Origin: Coniochaeta sp. PMI_546
Taxonomy: Eukaryota; Ascomycota; Sordariomycetes; Coniochaetales; Coniochaetaceae
Length of the DNA: 64,000 nucleotides
Assembly: GCA_021432605.1 (NCBI GenBank)
Contig: MU271152.1
Coordinates: forward strand, 620,001-684,000
Direction of reading: 5' to 3'
In this document: one piece after another, positions 11,032 through 21,700 of the stretch
Layout of the letters: the number at the start of each line of letters is the position of its first letter
Numbering within the stretch: position 1 is the first letter of the stretch
The notes under the pieces: generated by a model
Database searches by the model: none
Seen by the model: the letters and a program-made list of their open reading frames with translations, nothing else
Told to the model about the DNA's origin: nothing
Made by a program: the position numbers and the translations under genes

Positions 11032-12166
11032 AGCGAGGCTGGATGAGCTCACGGGCCTGGGGATGGTGGTGAGTGCCTCCACGTGATTTAGGGCGGATCG
11101 GTGAGTTGCCGGATGCCACAGATCAATCCATCGACAACAGTACGCCTCTTCACTTCACATCACTTCTCTGTTCCCATCTAGGTGTATCTCCTTCAAATTT
11201 GTCTTAGGTATCGTTACCGTCGAACCACGATTGTTGGAGAGGTCGATGTTGCATTACGCGGCAAACAGCGATGTTATCTGACAGGCGCCGCAAAATAAAA
11301 GGGGTTGCCTAGAATCCTGGTGATTCCGATACAGTGATTGGTCAATCGTGGTCCTAGCTCCTGCTGGTGTCACTGTGCCACCTATCAAATCCCTGAGATC
11401 CAGCGGGTCTTGGCGTAGAATGACGATGCACATCTTCAGCCCTATGCACGACTTTAAGGTATAATGATGATATAGAAGTTATATTGTCACAAAGTTTCCA
11501 CGATGTTTGGCAAATATCACCCTCTTTATCACCCTTTGATTCGGAGACATGCTCGATCAATTCGAACTATCTCGTTGATATGATTTTACTATAGCATACT
11601 CTGGGAATATGGCCTATGCTTGCTTAGACGAGGAGGAGACCAGGACACTGGCGGCTTCATGTCACGATTTTGTGCTTTTAGCACACATTTTTGAATAACT
11701 CAAACACTTCTCTGTTTGTTAATTGTGAAGGCCGGAATTGGAGCTGGAGTTGATGAATGCTCAAGGACTGCAGTATACCTCGTTACTTCATTCGAAAGTC
11801 CATGTGCGAGGAGACATAAACTCTTCATTCACTTAGACATAGAGACTACAAACATATTTAGCAGGCGGGAATCCTCTGATATGCATACCTTAGTTACAAA
11901 GGATGTCATCAGCAAATTACTCTTATGGTTTAAAGCTCCTTCAAACTTTGGAGTTTCAACAGCATCCAGCATAGTGTTTCTCAAGGAGGGAGTGCACCAT
12001 TCCTTTATCGAGTCACAGCGTCATGTTTCGAAGAGGCTTCACAAGCGTAGCCACCATCTCTCCGCATTGACTTCATGTTATATCGTCTAGTCCTTTAATC
12101 ATCTCCTATATCCCCTCTTCATATACATTTCACTCCTGACCACACCCCCACTCCGTCAATCTTCCC
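11032..12166. other. Intergenic, relatively A/T-rich
   Basis: No gene is supported. The stretch 11440-12090 is visibly richer in A/T than its neighbours. It contains one 124-codon frame (11716-12090, plus) without a recognisable domain, a signal peptide or convincing codon use, which I treat as chance. Confidence 0.4.
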
Positions 12167-14640
12167 CTACTGAACCGTAAGAGTAGAATTCAACCTCAAA
12201 TCCTTGCTCGAACTCCCAGCAAAAACCGTAAAGTTGCCCGGCTCAACCACATACTTAAGCCTGATATCCCACAGCCCCAGCTCGGCGACATCAAGCGGTA
12301 TCTTGACCGTCGTCGTCTGGCCCGCCTTGATCAGCACCTTACTGAAACCCTTGAGCTGGATATTCGGCACCACCACACTGGCAATGTCATCCTTCACGTA
12401 CAGCTGGACGACCTCGGTGCCGTCGCGGGTCGAGTTGTTCGTCACGTCCACCGACACCGTCAGCTTGTCCCTTGCGCCGGCCTTGGACGCCGAGAGCCTG
12501 AGGTTCTTGTAGTCGAAGGTGCTGTAGCTCTTGCCGTAGCCGAACTCGTAGAGCGGGTAGGGCGTGCCGAGGACGTAGTTTGTGCCGAACACCAGCGTGC
12601 CGTTGGGGTAGGCGTGGCCCGGGTTCGGCCACGCCCGGCCCGAGTTGAGGTAGTCGTAGTACACGGGCAGCGTGCCCACGTCGGTCGGGAAGCCGACCGA
12701 CAGTTTACCCGAGGGATTCACATCGCCATACAAAATGTCGGCAAGGGCATTGCCGCCCTGCTCGGACGGGTAGAACTGCTGGATCAGAGCGGTGGCATTC
12801 TCGCTGATCCAGGGCTCGGTGATGGGTTTGCCGGACGAGAAGACGACGACGGTCGGCTTGCCGGTGTTGATTATCGCGGAGACGAGACGGGGCATGGCGC
12901 CCACCAGGTTGAGGGTGGAGGTGTCGATGTGTTCTCCCGTGGTGGCGTTCAGGTTCTGCCACAGCTCGCCCTGGTCGCGCGACCAGGTGCCCACCACGAC
13001 GACCGCGACGTCGGCTGCTTCGGCGGCTGCGATGGCGGCGGGAAAGCCGGACTCGTCGTTGGACCAGCGCTGGCAGCCTTGGGTGAAGGTCACGGTGCTG
13101 TTGGAGGCGGCTTTGATGCCGTCGTAGGGGGTGACGCCGCGGTACTGGGAGAGATAAGGCACGTAGTCGCCGTACTGGGGATGGGTTAGCGTGAGTAAGC
13201 TGGAGGGAGAAGTGGTTAACGTACGTTCATGTAGCCATGTCCCATAGGACCGATGACGGCGACCTTGGCGCTCTTCTTCAGGGGAAGGACGTTGTTGTGG
13301 TTCTCAAGCAGAACAATGGACTCGGCATCCAGCTCGCGAGCGAGCTTGATGGCGTCGGGTGTGTTGATATAGTCCTTGGCCTTGTCATCCGCGACGCCCT
13401 GGTACGGCTTCTCGAACAGGCCGAGCGCAAACTTGGCGCGCAGAACGCGAGACACGGCGGTATCAACCACACTCTGGCTAAGCTTCCCGGACTTGACCAT
13501 GTCGGGTATCTTCTGATAGTTGTATGAGCCGCCGCCCATCTCGGAATCCGTACCAGCGGTCAGTGCCATGGAGACAACTGCCTCCGAATCGATCGGCGTG
13601 GCGCGGCATAGGTTGAAAGCGCTGCAGAGGCGGTCGGTTCCGCCAGCATCGGACGTGACGAAATACTTGTACCCCCAGGAATTGCGTAGAATATCGGTGA
13701 GCATGTAGGCGTTTGCGACTGCGGGCACGCCGTCGTAGCAGTGATAAGCGGACATGACGCTGTAGGCGCCGGCGTCAATGATGGCCCGCTTGTAGGAGGG
13801 CATGTAAGTGGTGAGCAGCTCGCGCTGCCCGCCGTGGACAGGACCCGTGTTGATGCCCTGCTCTGGGGTGGCGACGCCTGCGAAGTGCTTGACAGTGGCG
13901 GCAACTTGTCCGGACTGGAGACCCTTGACATACGAGTACGCCATTTCCCCGGTGAGGTAGGGGTCCTCACTAAAGCTTTCCTCAACACGGCCATATCGGA
14001 GTTCCTGGACCATGCAAGTAAGTAAGGTGGTAGTCTCAGATTCGCAACGCGACATAGCAGCCTTGACTCCTCCAAAGAGCTCTCGACTGCGCGCCACAGG
14101 ATGAGAAGAAGACAGACGTACTCTTGCCAAGTCACCCAACGGAGCAAACAGCTGATTGACACCCAGCGCAAGGGCCTCTCTGGCAATGACCTGGGCCATC
14201 TTCTCGACAAGAGCCGGATTCCACGAGCAAGCATAGCCGATCGGCGAGTTGAAGATGGTAGCATTCGGGATCAGGAACCCATGGATACCCTCACTCTGCA
14301 CTAGCGCTGGGATGCCCAACGTAGTGTTATTGACCAAGTAGTCCTGGGCGATCTTGATGCCGTGGCTGATGCTGGTCCAATTCATGGGGTATCCGACGTA
14401 GAACTGGCTGGCGCGATACTTCATGTTCCACTCCAAACCCGTCTTGTTGAAGGTGCCGTCCGTGGTGTTGATCCAGTTGGAGAAGTCGCCCTGAAGGAGT
14501 TGGGCCGCCTTGTCCTCGATTGTCATACGCTTCAGCAGGTCGGCGACGCGGTCGTCCACTGAGGCCTTGGGGTTTTTGTAGACGGGTGTGCTGGCGGCGA
14601 CGGCGAGGCCGCTGAGGGCTAGGAGAGAGAGGAACCTCAT
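12167..14640 (-). CDS. Secreted GH3 beta-glucosidase
   Basis: A 768-residue glycoside hydrolase family 3 enzyme in three exons (14640-14122, 14004-13225, 13174-12167). The signal peptide covers residues 1-16 (MRFLSLLALSGLAVAA). The (beta/alpha)8 domain holds QSEGIHG, GDLARELRYGRVEE, the VKHFAG motif and VTSDAGGTD, whose Asp292 aligns with the GH3 nucleophile. The alpha/beta sandwich domain and a C-terminal fibronectin-III-like domain (from about residue 660) complete the fold. It would release glucose from the non-reducing end of beta-glucosides; beta-xylosidase activity cannot be excluded. The first intron (14005-14121) is 117 bases, a multiple of three and free of stops, so a spliced reading is preferred because it joins the conserved GDLAR-ELRYGRVEE block exactly. 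The gene is divergent from the GH31 alpha-xylosidase. Confidence 0.92.
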
Positions 14641-15886
14641 GGCTTGTGCCCGAGAGCTGATAGCAGCGGTGGGTAGACAACAGGACACTAGGGAGATGAC
14701 CGTTCGAGGTATGTTTTCTTCTCAATTGCGATGCGATATAGCCGTCATATCATATGTAGACAACCCCAGCTCTTCTCTCCTGGGATCAATGTTCCCCAGG
14801 TTCTCTCCACGATGGAAGAGCTGCCCTCCATTCCGACGCATATCACCCAATGGGAGACATTCTCACTGGGCCTGTGCAAGACAACAAGCATCACTTCGCG
14901 AGCGATGTGATGCTGAACCGGGGTAGAGAAGCAATCCCAAGACTTCGGGAACGGTGATCTCTACGTCTATCGTCATCTGCTCTCACTGGAGAAAACAAAA
15001 CATCACGTAGCTGAAAGGATGCAAGGGGGGATCTCGTCGGCCATAACGGCCGCTAGCGGATGTGGAAGGAGGATATCCGTGTTCGACAGGGTGATGTGCA
15101 TGCAGCTTGAGATGCATTCACCCTCCTGAGCCGAGATGATGGATTATAGATCCTTGAGCTGCGTGCGGAGATGATTTGGAGTCCTCAGTCAGAGAACCAT
15201 GGACTGGTGAAAGCAGCAGTACCCTATGTAAAACGTTCTGTGACTCGTGGAAAAGCCGCTGAGCTACAGTAGGCGGCATGCTTTATCCCGACTGCCGTAG
15301 CGTTACGGGGTGCTCCACCGTTCCCGCTCTTAGTACCCGCTCCACTAACATTCAGACAAGACTCCAGCACCAGCTGTTCAGCTTCCGACGGGTGATTCCC
15401 CTCACGTAGTTGCAGCATTACCTGACTGTGTAAGTCTGCCACATCCCGCTTCTTAGCGACGGGAGACCTCCGGTGCAAGGGTTGCCCTCCACCATTACCT
15501 CTAGACCACATATGACGGTGAATGTGTGCACATCTGCACCTGGATAAGAAATGCACCGACGGAGCGAAACTCCCTTCTGCAATCCTTTGACACTGTAGCT
15601 CATCCGAAGTTCAGCCACCTCTGGGAGTAGAGTTGCTCGATGACGGGCCGGAATGCCGTGAGACACAGTGACAGCTCTTGCTCTCCGAGCTTACTGAGAG
15701 CAGAGCTCCGGCACCGATGTCGCCAACGTTCATATGTGACGTGCTCCTGTTGAGAGCTTTTCTCCAAACTCTCCTTCAGGACATATTCTGATGATCAACA
15801 TCATACCTTCTAAGTTGTCTTCTTCTCCTGTTCTCCCCACCTACCATACTAGTTCCTCCCCTAGACAGGCAGTACGGTAGCCCACC
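14641..15886. promoter_or_regulatory. Divergent promoter of GH3 and GH31 genes
   Basis: About 1.25 kb separates two divergently transcribed glycoside hydrolase genes. No coding frame is convincing. A CCGGGG at 14918-14923 fits the CreA carbon-repression core SYGGRG, and GGCC-N5-GGCC lies near 15044-15056, but both are short enough to occur by chance. I saw no GGCTAA (XlnR) site. Confidence 0.45.
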
Positions 15887-18279
15887 ATGAAGTTCCGTGA
15901 CGGCATGTGGCTGGTGGCCGAGGGCATGAAAGTCGAGTACGCAGAAGGCGTCCACGAGATCACAGAGACGGAGCGAGGCTTGAAACTCTTATGCCCTACC
16001 ACACGCATCAGGTCCAGAGGAGACACCCTGAACCGGAGCTGTATTACTCTCGTGAGTCTCCCCGCCCGTCCAGCTCACAAAGCCACCCGCTTCTAACACG
16101 AGAACAGGACATCCAAGCCGAAATCGACGGCGTCATCTCCCTCGAAGCAACTCACTGGTCCGGCGCGCGCCGCCTTGGCCCCAACTTCGACCTCTATCCC
16201 GCAGGTAAACCCGCCGTGGACCCAAAGATCTCACGCGGCTCCAAAGGCACGACGGTGACCTCCGGCTCTCTATCGGCCACCATCCACCCAGACGAAAACA
16301 CCTTCAACATCTCCTTCGACGCGGCCGACGACTCAAAGCACCTGACCTCCCTCGCCTCCCGCTCCGTGGCCCTCGCCTATACCCCGGCCTTCAACAACGA
16401 GCTGGTCACCGAAGACATGAGAGCCATCAAGCACTACATGCTCACCCAATCCACCCTCTCGGTCGGCGAGTCCGTCCACGGGCTGGGCGAGCGCTTCGGC
16501 GCCTTCAACAAGGTCGGTCAAAGCATCCAGCTCTGGAACGCGGACGGCGGCACCTCGTCCGACCAGGCCTACAAGAACGTCTCTTTCTGGCTGAGCTCGA
16601 GGGGGTACGGCGTCTTCATCGACCACCCGGGCAAAGTCGACCTCGAAGTCGGGTCCGAGAGATCGTGCAGGGTGCAGACGTCCGTGGAAGGGCAGAGGCT
16701 GAAGTGGTTCGTCATCAACGGGCCGACGCCTAAGGAGGTGCTGTACAGGTACGGCATCCTGACGGGTAGACCCGGGACGGTGCCGAGCTGGAGTTTCGGG
16801 CTGTGGTTGAGCACCAGCTTCACCACCGACTACGACGAGCGGACGGTGAACGGCTTTCTGGAGGGCATGAGGGAGAGGGACATCGCGGTCGACGTGTTCC
16901 ACTACGACTGCTTCTGGATGAAGGCATTCAGGTGGACGGACTTTGTCTTTGACTCGGACAAGTTCCCGGACCCGAAGGCGCAGATCGCCAGACTCAAGGA
17001 GACGGGGCTGTGTAAGAAGGTCTGCGTGTGGATCAACCCGTACATTGCCCAGGCGGGCGAGGCTTTCGCACATGCGGCGGAGAAGGGGTACCTGGTGAAG
17101 AGGAAGAACGGGGATGTCTGGCAGTGGGACGTGTGGCAGGCGGGCATGGGACTCGTGGATTTCACGAACCCGGAGGCGTGTGAGTGGTACGTGGGGTGTC
17201 TGAACAAGCTTTTTGATGTCGGTGTTGATGCGATCAAGACGGATTTCGGGGAGAGGATTCCCACCAAGGACGTTGTGTGGTTTGATGCCCAGGCAGATCC
17301 GGAGAGGATGCATAATTTCTACACGTTCTTGTACAACAAGGTTGTGTATGAGGCGTTGCAGAAGCGATATGGGGAGAACGAAGCCGTGTTGTTCGCCCGC
17401 TCGGCGTGTGCCGGGACGCAGAGGTTTCCGCTTACATGGGGAGGCGACTGTGAGAGTACCCCCGAGGCGATGGCCGAGAGTGTGCGTGGCGGATTGAGCC
17501 TCGGACTCTCTGGGTTCGCGTTCTGGAGTGTCGATATTGGTGGGTTTGAGGGGTATCCGCCGCCGTGGATATATAAGCGCTGGGTGGCGATGGGGCTGTT
17601 GTGTTCTCACAGCAGGCTGCACGGGAGCGGGAGCTATCGCGTGCCGTGGACCATTGATGACGATGATAAGACGGAAGAGGGATGCAGTCGGACGCTGAGC
17701 AAGTGGACTAACTTGAAGACGAGGCTGATGCCGTATTTGTATCAGCAGGCGCTGGAAAGCGTAAAGAGTGGTGTGCCGCTTAGCTTGCGGGCGGTCTGTC
17801 TGGAGTTTCCGGACGACCCGACGAGCTGGTATCTGGACAGGCAGTTTATGCTTGGAGACAAGCTGATGGTCGCGCCGGTTTATGAGGAGAGTGGCGTGGT
17901 CGAGTTCTATCTACCCAAGGGCAAGTGGACCAATTTCTTCACGAATGAGGTGAGGAGTGGTCCTGGCTGGTTCAAGGAGAGGCATGGCTTTGGCACATTG
18001 CCGCTCTATGTGAGGGAGGGGACTGTGCTGGTGTTAGGCAGCAAGGCGGCGAGGGGCGCGGTGTATGATTATGCGCGCGATGCGGAGGTTTGTCTGTACC
18101 AGGTTTCAGGCGGAGAGAGGGCGACGTTGGTCGATTACCAGGGCAAGGAGGTTGGGATACTGGAAATTGAGGCGGATGGGAAGGTCAAGGGGACGGGGGT
18201 GTTGAAAGGTGAATGGACTGTGTCCAGCTCTGGCAGGAATGTTGAGGATGATGCGCCGAGGAGCATTGAGTCTCTCTAG
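15887..18279 (+). CDS. GH31 alpha-xylosidase (YicI-like), intracellular
   Basis: A 778-residue family 31 glycoside hydrolase in two exons (15887-16051, 16108-18279; GTGAGT...CAG, phase 0). The start MKFRDGMWLVAEG matches the N-terminus of the bacterial YicI alpha-xylosidase group, and there is no signal peptide, so it acts in the cytosol. An N-terminal beta-sandwich is followed by the (beta/alpha)8 barrel with the nucleophile in KTDFGE (Asp434) and the probable acid/base in WGGD (Asp502), then FAFWSVDIGGF and C-terminal beta domains. Alpha-xylosidases of this type remove xylose from the non-reducing end of xyloglucan oligosaccharides. Together with the divergent beta-glucosidase this suggests stepwise degradation of imported or wall-derived oligosaccharides. 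A 429-codon antisense frame across the gene is a shadow. Confidence 0.92.
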
Positions 18280-18720
18280 GTCTCTGCTGGCATCGGAGCT
18301 GCTGTGGATGCGGAAGAGCTTGTAGGTCCTACCTGCGGATATGAGCTGTATGACAGTCATCGAATGTTATACTTGCCAGGCCCGTTACTACTTAAATGTC
18401 CTGGGAGTCTGGCTCCTATTTCCTGTCCTCCATTAGTGGCAAGGACGAAAAGCCTCGGTGACGTGGTATAGCTTCGTAGAGAGAGGTGCTTGTTCACTTG
18501 TCAAGCCTGCAATCCTTGCGACATCGAGTGATGCATTGAAGGATGTCCATTTGATTGGAAAACCTCCACCTTCTGCTGCTCTTCTGATTGATAAAGAAAC
18601 TAAAATATTTCAAAGAATGTGTAGATACACCGCTAACCATCTTTATACACCATTTGAAGAAGAAAAACACCTGCTTCTCAACCCCTATACCACCCTCCCC
18701 CCCCCGCGTCACCTCTTCCA
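18280..18720. other. Convergent 3' region
   Basis: This is the shared 3' flank of the GH31 gene (plus) and the giant membrane-protein gene (minus). A C-rich run lies at about 18697-18707. No gene is seen. Confidence 0.4.
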
Positions 18721-21700
18721 TCAGTACCTCAATACAACCCCCGACTTCCGGTTCCCACCCTCCTCAACACCCTTCCCACCGGGACCAAAAGTATCCAACT
18801 CCCCAGCCTCCTCAATAGCCTTGATCTGCGCCATTATCTGCGCCCTCCTCTCCTCCTTCTCCTTGCTACTCCTCGACCTCTGACGCCTAACAACCGCGTC
18901 CTCCTTCACTGCCGCTCTCGTTTCCTCCATCTTCTCCTCCCCACGCGCGTCCTTCTCAGGACCCGTCCACGAATCCCCCTCCGAGTCGCCCGGCAACACT
19001 CTCTGCCTGTACATCTCCCCAGCCATCCTCGCAACAAACATCTTCTCCTCCTCCAACTGCCGGATCTGCTCCGCCAGCACATCACTCTCCAGTTTCCTCT
19101 CCTCTTCCTCCTCGACTTGCCTAGACGCGTACTCCACCATCGCGGGATGGACAGCCCCAAGCGGGCAGGTCACCGCCAGACTCCCGAAGAAGGCCGGGTG
19201 TACCGCCGACACGTCGTACGTATACCCCGTAGCGGCCGGGTGGAAGTGTTCCGAGGCGGCGGAGAGCGACGAGGCGGCGAAGACGGGGTGCCTGACGGAA
19301 GGGTCAAAGGATGACGGGTAGCTGAGCGACAGCGCGGAGTCGAGGGCGGCGGACCAGTCTTGGGCGCTGGCATTGCGGTGTGAAGGATAGCTGGCGGCGA
19401 TGGCGGCGTTGAGAGCTGCGGTCCACTCGGATTTGGATGCTGTTGGTCTGCGGTGCTGGCCTTGGGGGTTGGCGGTGATCCAGTTCCGTTCCCGCTGTTG
19501 AGGGGGCTTGGCTGACCAGAGGCTGGTGGATGTGAGCTGCTCCAGCGGCTTGTGCTCGGAGCGATGCGCCTTGCGAGCCATGGCCATGGCGGCCGGCTGT
19601 TGCGAGGTGGTTCTGTAGTCTGCCCGGGAGCGGCCGACGGTGAACAGGCCCCTGGACTCTGAGGACTGGCTATGTCGTGGCGGAGACCACATACCGTGAC
19701 TCATCTGCTGGAAGCGAGCCTTGTGATTCTGAGACTTGGTCCACATGTTCAACGACACGAGTCTATCCAACGGCTTGTGCTCAGCCGGGCGAGGTTTCCG
19801 GTCCATGATCCTGGCCGCTGGCTCGGCGGATGTGGTGCGATAGTCGGAGCGGGTGGCGTCAACCTTGAACAGACCCTGCGTTGCGCCCGAGTCTGTCTTC
19901 ACCGCTGGCTGCTTCCACAGACCACCGAGAGTGTGGTACTTGCGGTTCTTTCGCACATTCTTGACTTCTGAAGGTCGAGGGATCTTGGTAGGCTTGCCAC
20001 CAGCAGTCCACGACGGTCTCACATCCGCCTCCTTGGTCTCTGGCGTCCAGAGACTGTCGCTCTCAATTACAGACACCTCAACGGCACGTGTCTTGACTCT
20101 GCGGACCTCAGGGCCGGCGCCTGCAGCACCATACTTCATCCACGTTCCCTCGTCGGGATGAGGCAGACCGGCGCCATGCTCACCCCTGCCAGGCGTCTTC
20201 GGGCCTCCCTGCCACAGGACAGATTCCCGAGCCTGCTCATCCGAGAGACCGATGACGATAGAATCCTCACCAGCTGGTGACTCACCCTCATCATCCGAGG
20301 GGATGTCATTCATGTAATCATCGACAACCGAACTGGCAAGCGGCGGCGGGAACAGGCTGTCCTTGGAAGGGAGACCGTCCGTCTTCAACAGACTCGCAAT
20401 CTCCCACAGCGTCGTCTCGTCGAAATCGTCACCGCTATCCTCGTCCTCATCGCCAGAAATACCCATATCGTCATCGTCATACTCGTCAAAGAAAGAAGAC
20501 GAATACTCGGCAGACTCGAGCTCTCTAGACCTCGCCTCCAGCGCAGCGCTGATGGTCTGGCCGCCGGAGGTCATGGTGCCAGGCATGGCCATGACCATTG
20601 TCGAACGCACAGGCGCGACGGAAGCGGTGTCAGAGCGCTCGCCCCAGGGGAACTGGAAGATGCCGAGAGTCCCCCGCTTGTCCGGGAGGGGCTGGGGGTC
20701 TTCTATGATGTCGGGGAGGAGAGTCACTCTCTTGTTCCGCCTGGGCGGGCGCTGTGTCACGGGCCGGGGCGCTTTCTGAGACTGGATTTGCGACTGCACG
20801 GATACCGGGCGTGACGATCTTTGGACCGTGGGCTGCGGGGTGGCCCAGCTGGGGCGCCAGAGACCGGTAGTTGCCCGGGTCTTATGGTGAGGCTTACGCC
20901 ATAGCTGAGAGCTTGTGATACTGAGGGGCGCCAATTCCTTCCTTTGCGTAGGTCGGACGGAGAGGCCAGGGAGCACATGTTCAACTTCCTCCGGTTTCGT
21001 GGTGGGAGGGGACCAGAGTAAGCTGGATGAGCGGTGTGCGGTGGTGTTTGCCGGTACCCACAACAACTTCCGTTGGGGTTGTCCGCGCTTAGTCTGAGCA
21101 ACCACAGCATCTAGTTGTACTGGGCGGACAGCCGGAATTGAGATCTCCTCGTCTGATTGATCTGAGTCAGGAGGAGTCGGGCTGCCCAGCTGAGCCTTTG
21201 AGACAGTCAAGAAATTGAAACCGCGCAGCTTCGAGGCATCGGAGTTGTCCATTAGCTCCATCTCGGCCTCAGCCATGGCCAACTTCTGTTGCCAGGCGCC
21301 GGCTCTCGAATTGGCCGGGACCTGCAGTTGTGAGGGCTCATCGGCCTTTGCGATGCTACCAGACCTGATCCGGGAGCGTCGCAGAGCTCTACGTTCTTGA
21401 GCGATGTTGGCTTTCGACGGCGGCGGCGGAGCCTCGCGGGTGGCATTGACAGGCGCGATAACCGATTCCCGACGAGAGTTCCTGTTGGAGTTTGTTGTCC
21501 CAATGCTAGACATCGAGTTGCGACCTAGATCATGTTGCATCTCGTGCCAGTGATTCTCCTGCATGCCCATCTCCATCTCAAGATTCTCCAGGAGCGCCAG
21601 TCGCTGACCTTGGCTCTCGACGGAGTCGCGGTTTGGCTGCTCGAACTTCTTCAACTGCGCCTGGATCTGCTGCAAAGCCTGCTCCGGCGACTCGATAGGA

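Noticed and set aside
11716-12090. 124-codon plus-strand frame in an A/T-rich gap
   Set aside because: No domain, signal peptide or splice support; one frame of this size is expected by chance in low-stop sequence.
16333-17622. 429-codon minus-strand open frame
   Set aside because: It lies antisense within the GH31 alpha-xylosidase gene and has the His/Pro/Arg-rich composition of a shadow frame.
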